Positions 36,428 to 44,350 of a DNA stretch of 64,000 nucleotides are shown here, piece by piece. The notes below the pieces were generated by a model. It did not search any database. It saw only the letters and a program-made list of their open reading frames with translations, and was not told the origin of the DNA. The stretch comes from DASUPK01 sp963848955. Its GTDB lineage: Bacteria; Actinomycetota; Thermoleophilia; Solirubrobacterales; 70-9. How positions within the stretch are numbered: position 1 is the stretch's first letter; the number at the start of each line of letters is the position of its first letter. The translations under genes were made by a program, and so were the position numbers. The stretch spans positions 211,829 to 275,828 of the forward strand of contig CAWKFQ010000004.1 in the NCBI GenBank assembly GCA_963848955.1, given 5' to 3'.

Positions 36428-36811
36428 TTACGGGGAGCCGACCCCCAGGGTGTTGCCATCGGGGTCCTTGAACCAAGCGATCCGGTCGGCGCCGAAGTGC
36501 GCGATTCCGCTCTCGTCGGTCTTGATCTGGTCCGTGTCGTACTGCTCGAACTGGATGCCCTTTGAGGAGAGCTCGGCGACGATCCCCTCGACGTCGTCGG
36601 TCGACCAAGCCGCCAGCGTCGCGGCTGATTCGCCCGCATGCTCTGACGGATAGATGTGGATCAGCGTCTCACCCGCGCATCGATAGGTGACGCCGCCATC
36701 ATCCCCCTCCGGCCCACCGGCGAGGCCGAGTTTGCCCTCGTAGAAGTCCCTCGCCCTGGCCATGTCGCTGACGGCGATGATCGCCTCCACCTTGCAGCTC
36801 TCCAATCCCAT
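36428..36811 (-). CDS. VOC-family (glyoxalase/bleomycin-resistance-like) protein
   Basis: The 127-residue protein from ATG 36811 has a single VOC domain: VEAIIAVSDMARARDFYEGKLGLAGG at the start and DRIAWFKDPDGNTLGVGSP at the end, holding likely metal ligands. The substrate is unknown. It lies 14 bases downstream of the YtoQ gene and is probably co-transcribed with it. Confidence 0.88.
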   Translation of the reverse strand: MGLESCKVEAIIAVSDMARARDFYEGKLGLAGGPEGDDGGVTYRCAGETLIHIYPSEHAGESAATLAAWSTDDVEGIVAELSSKGIQFEQYDTDQIKTDESGIAHFGADRIAWFKDPDGNTLGVGSP

Positions 36812-36825
36812 CTGGTTTCTCCTCT

Positions 36826-37287
36826 CTAAGCCCCGGCGGGCAGCTTGCCCTCGAGCACGTAGCGAAGCACCTCGACAACCTGCTCCGGCGTCTCCGCCGT
36901 CGCCATAGCGGCGCGGTCGATCTCCTTCAGCGCGTGCGTGGTGTCGGGATCGTGGAGGGTGACGATCGGCTTGCCGAGTGCCGCCGCGAATCCCGCGTCG
37001 AAGGCGGCGTTCCATTGCCTGTACTTGTCGCCGAAGCGGACGACCACCACGTCGGCCTGGCGGATCAAAGTCTGGGTGCGAATCGCGTTCACGCCCGCGC
37101 CCTTGTGGTCCTTCCAGAAGCCCTCGGACTCCTGGCCGAGGATCGCCACGCCGACGTCATCGGAGGCGGCGTGGTCGGTCACCGGCGAGGTGAAGGTGAG
37201 GTCCAGCCCAGCCTGCTGGGCACCCGAGGCGACCCGTTCGCGCCAGTCGGAGTGGATCTCACCCGCCAAATAGATCTGCCAAGCCAT
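36826..37287 (-). CDS. YtoQ-family protein
   Basis: The 153-residue protein runs from MAWQIYLAGEIHSDWRERV through FTSPVTDHAASDDVG and VVVRFGDKYRQWNAAFDAGFAAALGKPIVTLHD. This is the pattern of YtoQ, a nucleoside-deoxyribosyltransferase-like fold of unknown activity. It forms a pair with the VOC gene downstream. Confidence 0.88.
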   Translation of the reverse strand: MAWQIYLAGEIHSDWRERVASGAQQAGLDLTFTSPVTDHAASDDVGVAILGQESEGFWKDHKGAGVNAIRTQTLIRQADVVVVRFGDKYRQWNAAFDAGFAAALGKPIVTLHDPDTTHALKEIDRAAMATAETPEQVVEVLRYVLEGKLPAGA

Positions 37288-37315
37288 GGCGGAGTTATAC
37301 GCCAGGACCCCTCCG

Positions 37316-37363
37316 CCGAACGTCCCGGACTGCTCGCTGAGAAGGGGGCTCCCGGACGTTCAC
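37316..37363. repeat. Palindromic element copy A
   Basis: GAACGTCCCGGA (37318-37329) faces TCCCGGACGTTC (37350-37361), with one mismatch in the arms. The centre is CTGCTCGCTGAGAAGGGGG. Same family as copies B, C and D. Confidence 0.85.
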
Positions 37364-38286
37364 CGGGAACCCTTTTGCCGAACGTCCCGGAGTGCTCGGT
37401 GAGGAGGGGGCTCCGGGACGTTCGGGGCGAGGGTGAGTAGGCGTTTTGGGCGCTCGTAGACGTCCTCCGATGGGATTCTGAGAACGGTCCATCCCGCCTG
37501 CTCCCAAGCACGCTGCTTGCGAGCGTCCTCGCCCACGTCGAGATGGAAGGGCCCGCCATCCACTTCGACGATCAGCCTCGCCTGCCGCCAACTCAAATCC
37601 GCCTCTTCGCCGGCGATCCGAACGTTGAGTTGGGGCAGCGGGCGCCCGGCGTTGCGCAGGAGCTCCAGCGCCCGCACCTCTGCTCCACTTCGGGCACGCT
37701 CCAGAGGCAGGCCGGAATACCGAGCGATCGTGGTGGCCAGCCGACGAACGCCACGGCGACCGCGGTAGCGGCCGAGACTGTCTCCGAGCAGCGGGAGAGT
37801 GGCCAGACCCAGCCGAACGGTTTCGCGCACGGTCCGCGCCAAGGCTCGGTCACCCACCACCCGGGCGAGATCGAGGAGGGTCCGCGGCACGATCGTGATC
37901 GGGATTCCCCGGAGCGTCGTGCAGTCCCCCTCGAGGGTCGTACTGCGAAATGCACGGACGCCGCCGTGGAGCCGGGGTCCGCCGCTCCCAGCTCGGGTGA
38001 CCGTTTGAGGTCCGACCTGCTCCGACAGGAGACCCCATGCGGCTGCCGCGCTCTGGTGGCTCAGAACGCTGCCCGGCGCCGTCAAAGTGGCGGCCATCCA
38101 TCGGCCCCAACAGTCGTGCTCCAAGGGAGCACCAACCGCGAACACCCCCTCCTTGACGAGTGTTAGACGACCGGTCAGGGTCCAGCGCGTGATCGCGGCG
38201 TCGCTCAGGCCGATCTCGAGGAGCTGCTGCCTCGAAACGCGATTGAACTGCCGACCCGCAAGCTCCGCTACCCGAGCGTCCCACAT
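37360..38286 (-). CDS. AbiEi-like wHTH + DUF559 (PD-(D/E)XK-like) protein
   Basis: The protein has about 308 residues from MWDARVAEL, after GAGGGGG. The N-part (FNRVSRQQLLEIGLSDAAITRWTLTGRLTLVKEGVFAVG, then SVLSHQSAAAAWGLL) matches AbiEi-type antitoxin-domain proteins. The C-part has GAEVRALELLRNAG, EEADLSW, LIVEVDGGPFH, RKQRAWEQAGWTVLRI, the DUF559/Vsr-like nuclease-fold motifs with acidic residues retained. Palindromic elements bracket it. The last residues (PNVPEPPPHRALRDVRQKGSR region) come from copy B. A longer frame to 38346 would begin in copy C. No AbiEii toxin gene is adjacent. Activity is unproven. Confidence 0.82.
   Translation of the reverse strand: MWDARVAELAGRQFNRVSRQQLLEIGLSDAAITRWTLTGRLTLVKEGVFAVGAPLEHDCWGRWMAATLTAPGSVLSHQSAAAAWGLLSEQVGPQTVTRAGSGGPRLHGGVRAFRSTTLEGDCTTLRGIPITIVPRTLLDLARVVGDRALARTVRETVRLGLATLPLLGDSLGRYRGRRGVRRLATTIARYSGLPLERARSGAEVRALELLRNAGRPLPQLNVRIAGEEADLSWRQARLIVEVDGGPFHLDVGEDARKQRAWEQAGWTVLRIPSEDVYERPKRLLTLAPNVPEPPPHRALRDVRQKGSR
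37378..37425. repeat. Palindromic element copy B
   Basis: Perfect arms CCGAACGTCCCGGAG and CTCCGGGACGTTCGG enclose TGCTCGGTGAGGAGGGGG. It lies 17 bp from copy A and overlaps the 3' end of the DUF559 gene, encoding its last residues. Confidence 0.9.
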
Positions 38287-38294
38287 ACCCCCTC

Positions 38295-38362
38295 TGAGCG
38301 AGCGATCCGGGACGTTCGCCCCCGGTGCACTGCTCTGGGCGAGCAATCCGGGACGTTCGCGC
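38295..38362. repeat. Palindromic-element half-sites, copy C (two direct units)
   Basis: CTGAGCGAGCGATCCGGGAC plus GTTCG and CTGGGCGAGCAATCCGGGAC plus GTTCG are two half-units (core TCCGGGACGTTCG at 38306-38318 and 38347-38359) in the same direction. They sit just upstream of the DUF559 start and 12 bp from tRNA-Ser(GGA). They are the arm sequence of copies A, B and D. Confidence 0.85.
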
Positions 38363-38374
38363 GGGTGGGATCAG

Positions 38375-38463
38375 CGGAGAGGGTGGGATTCGAACCCACG
38401 AGGCGGTTTAACCCGCCCACTCGCTTTCCAAGCGAGCTCCTTAAGCCACTCGGACACCTCTCC
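38375..38463 (-). tRNA. tRNA-Ser(GGA)
   Basis: The acceptor GGAGAGG pairs with CCTCTCC (38382-38376). The anticodon loop is CTTGGAAAG with GGA. A long variable arm and the T-arm GGGTTCGAATCCC complete a class II serine tRNA. Confidence 0.95.
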
Positions 38464-38497
38464 AGCGGCAACCGGGAAGGGTAATGCGAGAGCAGTG

Positions 38498-38530
38498 GGG
38501 GCCGCGCGCGGTGGCTCCGCGCGCGGCCCC
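38498..38530. terminator. Strong GC hairpin, probable terminator
   Basis: GGGGCCGCGCGCG (38498-38510) and its exact complement CGCGCGCGGCCCC (38518-38530) flank a 7-nt loop. It lies just after the end of the leftward membrane-protein gene and before the serine tRNA. Confidence 0.7.
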
Positions 38531-38552
38531 GTCAGCTCTCAGGAGCCGAGCC

Positions 38553-39197
38553 CTAGGCGGTGGGGGCGGGCTGCGCGGACGCCGGCCCTCTCGCCCGCAT
38601 CGTCAGGATGATGCTGGCGATGAGGACCCAGATGCCGGCGATGACACCGCCGACGAACCCGATCGGCCCTGCGAGCGCCAAGACACCGCCCACGATCCCG
38701 AGCCAACCCATCCACTTCGGCAGGGCACCTGACCTCAACACCGAGATGCCGACGGACCAGTTGAACACCAGCACGCCGAGGAGAAACGGTAGGAAATCGT
38801 TGTCCCAGATCGCCTGGATCGTCTGAATCTCAGGCCCCGGAATGTCGTCGGCCGCCTCCGCGGCCGCAAACAGGAGCAGGCCGTCGATTGCGCCGCCGAT
38901 GGCGACGATCGAGACGCCGATCAGCGCCAGGATGGGCAGCATCGAGCCTGGCCCCTCCGCGGCCTCGAGGACCTTGCGCAAATAGGCCCCAAAGAAGATC
39001 AGCAGGGCGCCGGCCACCACGCCGAGGAACGCACTGATCTCCGCCGCGTCCTTGTTGTCCTGATACCACTGTTGGACCTCGCTGGGCGGATGGTCGGCGG
39101 ACGTGGGTGAGCCCTGGATGATGAGGCTCACGACCAGCACCACTATGAAGGCAATTCCGGTGAGCGGCACGAGCCACTCACGGCTTTTTCTCTCCAA
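38553..39197 (-). CDS. Hypothetical polytopic membrane protein
   Basis: A TTG at 39197 after GAGGAGA gives 214 residues. Six hydrophobic helices appear, including WLVPLTGIAFIVVLVVSLII, FLGVVAGALLIFFGAYL and FVGGVIAGIWVLIASIIL. The layout resembles DUF4386-like proteins. No catalytic motif is seen and function is unknown. A hairpin terminator follows. Confidence 0.75.
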   Translation of the reverse strand: MERKSREWLVPLTGIAFIVVLVVSLIIQGSPTSADHPPSEVQQWYQDNKDAAEISAFLGVVAGALLIFFGAYLRKVLEAAEGPGSMLPILALIGVSIVAIGGAIDGLLLFAAAEAADDIPGPEIQTIQAIWDNDFLPFLLGVLVFNWSVGISVLRSGALPKWMGWLGIVGGVLALAGPIGFVGGVIAGIWVLIASIILTMRARGPASAQPAPTA

Positions 39198-39348
39198 TGG
39201 ATCATCTCCTCGTTCCGGCGCCACCCCCGCGGCGCGCTTACAGGGGGATTTCTGCGACCACGTTTGTGGCAGCGCGCGCGAGTATCCCAGTGCCGTCGGT
39301 CGTCTGGAGGGATCCGGATGGTTGAGGCTGCAATAGGGTTCTGGCGCG

Positions 39349-40336
39349 ATGGCGAAGGTGCCGACCGTGACCGGGATGATCGAGGCCGAAGAGCTCGGCA
39401 CGACCCTGATCCACGAGCATCTGCGCAACGCCGATGAGGCGGTCCGCAACCAGTGGCCGATGGTGGGCGCCACCAAGGAGGACAAGCCGCACGAGGTTCC
39501 TCCCGAGCAGGTCTTCGACGATCGCCGTGCGGGAGGCGAGGGCGGCGGTGGACCTCGGCGTCAAGACGATCGGCGAGCCGACCGCGATGTTCCTGGGACG
39601 CGACGTCGACTTCATGCGGCGGGTCTCGGAGGAGACCGGGCTCCAGGTGATCCCCTGCACCGGGATCTACACCTACGACCACCTGCCCCAGTTCTTCATG
39701 AACCGCGACCCCGACCAGATCGCCGAACTTTTCGTGCACGACATCGAGGAGGGCATCCAGGGGACCGACATCAAGGCGGCCTTCATCAAGTGCGCCGCCG
39801 ACGAGCCCGGGGTGAACGAGAACATCGAGAAGGTCCATCGCGCCGCCGCCCGCGCGAGCGTCCGGACCGGCGCGCCGATCATGGCCCACTCACGGCCGGC
39901 CAGCAACACCGGCCCGCGGCAGGTCGAGATCTTCGTCGAGGAGGGCGTCGACCCGGGCAAGATCCAGATCGCCCACACCGGCGACAGCGACGACCTGGGC
40001 TACATCGAGGGTCTGCTGGAGACGGGCGTCTGGATCGGACTCGACCGCTACGGCCTCGACATCTTCCTGCCCTACGAGAAGCGCCAGGAGACGGCCAAGG
40101 CGCTGCTCGAGCGCGGCTACGCCGACCGGATCTTCCTCTCGGCCGATTCGGTGGCGACGAGCGACTGGTTCCCGCCCAATGTGATCGAGGGGCTGATCGC
40201 GGCGGGTGCGGCGCACGACTGGACCATCCGCATGGTCCCCGAGAGGGTGCTGCCCGAGCTCCGCGAGTGGGGCATGACCGAGGAGCAGGAGCGGACGATG
40301 ATGGTCGAGAACCCCGTGGCCTGGCTCACCGGCTGA
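39349..40336 (+). CDS. Phosphotriesterase-family amidohydrolase (one frameshift)
   Basis: The sequence starts MAKVPTVTGMIEAEELGTTLIHEHL with the HxH metal pair. A slip near 39520 leads to AAVDLGVKTIGEPTAM. The bridging Lys (AAFIKCAADEPG), later His ligands (IMAHSRP, IAHTGDSDD) and the Asp region (RIFLSADSVAT) are present. The total is about 329 residues. Members hydrolyse lactones, phosphotriesters or related esters. Quorum-type lactonase activity is possible but unproven. Confidence 0.85.
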
Positions 40337-40361
40337 GGGTCGACCTACATAGGCTTCGCCC

Positions 40362-41720
40362 ATGGCGGACGCGAATGACCCCGGGCTGCTGACGCCGGCA
40401 GAGACGTCGCTGCTGATCGACCGCTACGAGATCACGATGGCGGCGAGCTATCACGGTCTCGGCCGCAACGATCAGGCCGTCTTCGAGCTCTTCGTCCGCA
40501 AGCTCCCGCCCCACCGCGACTGGCTGGTCGTCTGCGGCCTCGGCCCGACGCTTCGGCTGATCACTGAGATGCGCTTCGGGCCGGCCGAGCTCGAGTACCT
40601 GGGAACGCTCGGGTGCAATGACGACTTCCTGCGCTACCTCGAGGGATTCCGCTTCAGCGGGGACATCGAGGCGATGCCGGAGGGGACGATCGCGTTCCCG
40701 GACGAACCGCTGGTTCGGGTGACCGCACCGCTGATCGACGCCCAGCTCCTCGAGACCCTGCTGCTCAACCAGATCAACTTTCAGACGATGATCGCCACCA
40801 AGGCGGCCCGGATCGTGCTCGCCGCCCGCGGAAAGGGAGAGTCCGTGCTCGACTTCTCGCCCAGGCGGGACCACGGGGTCGACGCGGCGATGAAGGTCGC
40901 CCGGGCATCCGCGGTCGCCGGATTCGGCGGGACCTCGAACGTGGCGGCCGCGATGCGCTACGGCCTGAGGCCGGTGGGCACGATGGCGCACTCGTACGTG
41001 CTCAGCTTCGAGAGCGAGGAGGAGGCCTTCGAGGCGTTCATGCGTGGGAACCCGGGGAACGCGCTGCTCCTCGTCGACACCTACGACACTCTCGAGGGGG
41101 TCCGCCGGGCGATCCAGGCTTCACGCCGCACCGAGATCCCGCTGACCGGGATCCGGATCGACTCCGGAGACCTGGCCGCTCTCGCCCGCGAGGCACGGCA
41201 CCTGCTCGACGAGGCCGGGTTCACCGAGGCGGTGATCGTCGCCTCCGGGGACCTGGAGGAGCACCGGATCGGCGAGCTCTGCCGGGCCGGGATACCCATC
41301 GACCTCTGGGGGGTCGGCACCGAGCTGGGGACCAGCCACGACTCGCCGGTGGTGAACGGCGTCTACAAGCTCGTCGCCGAGCGTCGAGGCGAGGCCTGGC
41401 GCGGGGTGGCGAAGCACTCCGAGGGGAAGGCGACGCTGCCGGACGCCAAGCAGGTGTTCAGGCGCTTCGATGAGGGCACGATGGTCGAGGACGTCGTCGG
41501 AAACGCGGACGAGCAGCTCGACGGCGAGCCACTGCTCGTACCGGCCATGAGGAACGGCGAGATCGTCCACGCCGAGACCCTGGACGAGCTGCGGGGCCGG
41601 ACCAAGCGCAGCATCGAATCGCTCCCGGACGTACTGCGAAGCCCGGGTGAGAAACCGCGGTACCCGGTGCGGCACTCCGAGGCGCTCACGGAGGCCGGGC
41701 GGGCGATGACCTCGGGCTAG
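40362..41720 (+). CDS. pncB: Nicotinate phosphoribosyltransferase
   Basis: The 452-residue protein makes nicotinate mononucleotide from nicotinate and PRPP in NAD salvage. It has LLIDRYEITMAASYHG, the FSPRRDHGVDAAMKVARASAVAGFGGTSNVAAAMRYG catalytic region, GTMAHSYVLSFESEEEAF and LTGIRIDSGDLAALA. It follows the PTE gene by 25 bases. It would act after the nicotinamidase at 28.0 kb. Confidence 0.94.
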   Translation: MADANDPGLLTPAETSLLIDRYEITMAASYHGLGRNDQAVFELFVRKLPPHRDWLVVCGLGPTLRLITEMRFGPAELEYLGTLGCNDDFLRYLEGFRFSGDIEAMPEGTIAFPDEPLVRVTAPLIDAQLLETLLLNQINFQTMIATKAARIVLAARGKGESVLDFSPRRDHGVDAAMKVARASAVAGFGGTSNVAAAMRYGLRPVGTMAHSYVLSFESEEEAFEAFMRGNPGNALLLVDTYDTLEGVRRAIQASRRTEIPLTGIRIDSGDLAALAREARHLLDEAGFTEAVIVASGDLEEHRIGELCRAGIPIDLWGVGTELGTSHDSPVVNGVYKLVAERRGEAWRGVAKHSEGKATLPDAKQVFRRFDEGTMVEDVVGNADEQLDGEPLLVPAMRNGEIVHAETLDELRGRTKRSIESLPDVLRSPGEKPRYPVRHSEALTEAGRAMTSG

Positions 41721-42184
41721 CGCCGCGCCGAGAAGAAGGCCTCGAGCAGGTCGGCGGATTGATCGGCGAGCAGGCCCGCGTCCACCGCCGGGCGGTGGTT
41801 CACAACCGGCGCGTCGAAGAGGTCGATCACGCTGCCGACCGCTCCGCCCTTGGGATCGGCGGCGCCGTACACCAACCGCGGGACGCGCGCCAGGGTGATC
41901 GCCCCCGCGCACATCGGGCAGGGCTCGAGTGTCACGTAGATCGTCGTCTCGAGCAGCCGCCAGCCGCCGAGTCGCTCGGATGCCTGGCGCAGGGCGAGCA
42001 CCTCCGCGTGCGCGGTCGGGTCCCCCCGCAGCTCGCGCTCATTGCCGGCCGAGCCCAGCACCTCGTCGCCCCGCGCCACGACCGCGCCGATGGGCACGTC
42101 GCCGTTGCGGGCCGCATCCTCGGCGAGCCGAAGCGCCATCCGCATGTGCCGCTCATCGGTCTCGCTGAACTCCGGCCGAGACAT
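41717..42184 (-). CDS. tadA: tRNA-specific adenosine deaminase
   Basis: It converts A34 to inosine in tRNA-Arg(ACG). From MSRPEFSETDERHM it has 155 residues. The zinc/catalytic motif is HAEVLALRQA, with PCPMCAGAI supplying the two Cys ligands. The family C-terminus VDAGLLADQSADLLEAFFSARR is complete. Its stop overlaps pncB convergently. Confidence 0.93.
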   Translation of the reverse strand: MSRPEFSETDERHMRMALRLAEDAARNGDVPIGAVVARGDEVLGSAGNERELRGDPTAHAEVLALRQASERLGGWRLLETTIYVTLEPCPMCAGAITLARVPRLVYGAADPKGGAVGSVIDLFDAPVVNHRPAVDAGLLADQSADLLEAFFSARR

Positions 42185-42261
42185 CTCTCCGCCAGTATGG
42201 AGCCGACCGAAGTCGCTCGCCACCAGGAACTTTTCGCCCTAGGCGGTGTTCTCCGGGTCCC

Positions 42262-43611
42262 ATGCGCAAGCTCGCCGGAACAATCGCCCTCGTCGTTGCC
42301 GCGCTCGTCGTGGCCGGCGGCACGGCCGGCGCAGCCGAGACGCCGGCGGCTCCGGGGTTCGTCCCCGGGCAGCTGCTCGTCCGATTCGACGGCGGCACGG
42401 AGCAGGTCCTCAAGGTCCCCGCGGGCGTCGACGTCTCCACCGCCCAGCAGGTCCTCGACGCCAATCCGGCGGTCGCCTACGCCGTCCCCAACTACGTGGC
42501 GCACGCCTCGAGCATCCCCGATGATCCGGGCCCCGCCGGCGTTCCCGCCGGCTGGGAGCGGACCCAGTGGAACTTCCTGCCCTGCGGATCGCTTTGCGGC
42601 GAGTCCCCCACCCCGCTGCAGTTCCAGGAGCGAGGCGGGCTGAATGCTCCGGAGGCCTGGCAGCTCCTCAAGCAGCGGGGCGTCCCCGCCGGCAAGGGAG
42701 CGAGGATCGCGGTGCTCGACACCGGCGTCGCCTACATGACCAAGAAGCCCAAGTTCCGCCGCAGCCCGGACTTCTCCCGCAAGCAGTTCCTGCCCGGCTA
42801 CGACTTCGTCGACAAGGACCGGATGCCGCTCGATGAGGACGGCCATGGCACCCACGTCACCGGCACGATCGCGGAGCAGACCGGCAACCACTTCGGCCTG
42901 ACCGGGCTGGCCTCCCGGGCGAAGATCATCCCGGTTCGCGTGCTCGACTCGGAGGGCTTCGGCACGGCGCGCAACATCGCCAAGGGGATCCGGTGGGCCG
43001 CGAACCACAAGGCCCAGGTGATCAACATGAGCTTCGAGTTCTCGCTGGGCGTGAACAGCTGCGGGAAGATCAAGGGGATCTGCTCGGCGGTCAAGTACGC
43101 GTTCAAGAAGGGGTCCCTGGTGGTCGCCGCGGCGGGAAATGAGAACGGCGAGCCCGTCGCCTACCCAGCCGGAGCCCCGCACGTGATCGGCGTCGGGCGG
43201 ACCACGAAGGACGCCTGCCTGGCGAGCGACTCCCGCACCGGGGCGGGACTGGACCTGGTGGCGCCCGGCGGCGGTTTCCCGCTGCTCGCCAGCTGCGGGA
43301 CCGACGACGCCCTGTTCAGTCGCGGCGCACCGATCTTCCAGCTCACCCTCATCGGCAGCGGCTTCACCACCTTCGGCTATCCCGGCGGCTACGAGGGCAC
43401 CTCGATGGCCGCCGCCCACGTCTCGGGTGTCGCCGCGCTGGTGATCGGAAGCCGCCTCGTCGGCAGCTCGCCGATGGCGGTCGAATGCCAGCTCGAGGCG
43501 ACCGCCCGCCACAGCGATTCTCAGCTCGGCCAGCCCTATGACCCGCGCCTGTTCGGCGCCGGGCTGATCGACGCGGCGGCGGCGGTCAGGGCGCGCGCTC
43601 CCGGCTGCTAG
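42262..43611 (+). CDS. Secreted subtilisin-like (S8) serine protease
   Basis: The 449-residue protein has a signal peptide (residues 1-24, ending GTAGAAE) and a short propeptide (FVPGQLLVRFDGG, AVAYAVPNYV). The catalytic triad is Asp153 (AVLDTGVAYM), His195 (DEDGHGTHVTG) and Ser381 (YEGTSMAAAHVSG), with oxyanion Asn293 (AAAGNENG). Several Cys pairs suggest disulfides. It is an extracellular protease, divergent from tadA. Confidence 0.95.
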   Translation: MRKLAGTIALVVAALVVAGGTAGAAETPAAPGFVPGQLLVRFDGGTEQVLKVPAGVDVSTAQQVLDANPAVAYAVPNYVAHASSIPDDPGPAGVPAGWERTQWNFLPCGSLCGESPTPLQFQERGGLNAPEAWQLLKQRGVPAGKGARIAVLDTGVAYMTKKPKFRRSPDFSRKQFLPGYDFVDKDRMPLDEDGHGTHVTGTIAEQTGNHFGLTGLASRAKIIPVRVLDSEGFGTARNIAKGIRWAANHKAQVINMSFEFSLGVNSCGKIKGICSAVKYAFKKGSLVVAAAGNENGEPVAYPAGAPHVIGVGRTTKDACLASDSRTGAGLDLVAPGGGFPLLASCGTDDALFSRGAPIFQLTLIGSGFTTFGYPGGYEGTSMAAAHVSGVAALVIGSRLVGSSPMAVECQLEATARHSDSQLGQPYDPRLFGAGLIDAAAAVRARAPGC

Positions 43612-43708
43612 CTACCGACTACGGCAGGACGCGCGAGCCCAGCGGGAATACATCGAGGATCGCGTATGCCCGGACCGGACTCGGCAGCTGGGTGGATGGT
43701 TTCGCTGC

Positions 43709-44153
43709 CTACGTGGTCTTGACGATCCACACGTCGCAGGGCGCGTGGTGCGAGATCTTGTTCGGCACGCTGCCCAGCAGGAAGCGCCGCGCCCCGGTCA
43801 TGCCCTTGTTCCCGACCAGGACGAGGTCGGCGTCGTTCTCCTCGGCGACGTCGAGGATCGCGTCGGCGGGATCGCCCTCGCGCGGGTGGGTGACCACCTC
43901 GACGTTCGCCTGCTTCGCCATCGCCCGCGGCCTTGTCGAGCACGAACTGCACGTCCTCCCTCGGATTGATCGCGTGGGAGAGGTCGCCGGTGATCCCCGA
44001 CTCCTCATCCCTGAGGCGTGATTGCGGGACCGGCTGGTAGGCGCTGACGATCTCCAGCTTCGCGCCGGAGAGCTTGGCGAGCTCCACGGCGGTCCTCACC
44101 GCCTCGGTGGCGGTCTCCGAGCCATCGGTTCCTACCACTATGCGCTCGAACAT
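43709..44153 (-). CDS. Universal stress protein (UspA), one frameshift
   Basis: It starts MFERIVVGTDGSETATEAVRTAVELAKLSGAKLEIVSAY. A slip near 43930 separates VQFVLDKA from QANVEVVTHPREGDPADAIL. The ATP-binding loop DLVLVGNKGMTGARRFLLGSVPNKISHHAPCDVWIV (G-2x-G-9x-G-S/T-like) is present. The total is about 148 residues. It is likely a nucleotide-binding stress protein. Confidence 0.9.
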
Positions 44154-44189
44154 CGATCCTCCTGCAGGGGCGGAATTTGCGGGAGGAGT

Positions 44190-44282
44190 CTATCCGCCGC
44201 TCAGCTTGACGATGGCAATCACCATCGAGGCGAGCAGGCAGGCGACGAGGATCACGAGGCTGATGGCCCAGAGGCGGGGCAT
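44190..44282 (-). CDS. 30-residue single-helix membrane peptide
   Basis: ATG 44282 encodes MPRLWAISLVILVACLLASM and then VIAIVKLSGG before the stop. It is one clear hydrophobic helix. It sits between the large membrane protein and uspA, same strand as both. Its frame is open upstream, so it could instead be read through from the larger gene, but a better stop for that gene lies at 44351. Confidence 0.45.
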   Translation of the reverse strand: MPRLWAISLVILVACLLASMVIAIVKLSGG

Positions 44283-44350
44283 GCGGCGATCGTAGTAATG
44301 CGCGGCTCCGTGTCGCCTTACCGCACCCCCGTGGGTGGGAAAAGTGACGA

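Noticed and set aside
37360..38286. Type IV toxin-antitoxin (AbiE) locus
   Set aside because: The AbiEi-like N-domain is present, but no AbiEii nucleotidyltransferase toxin is adjacent and the C-domain is DUF559, so a classical AbiE pair is not supported.
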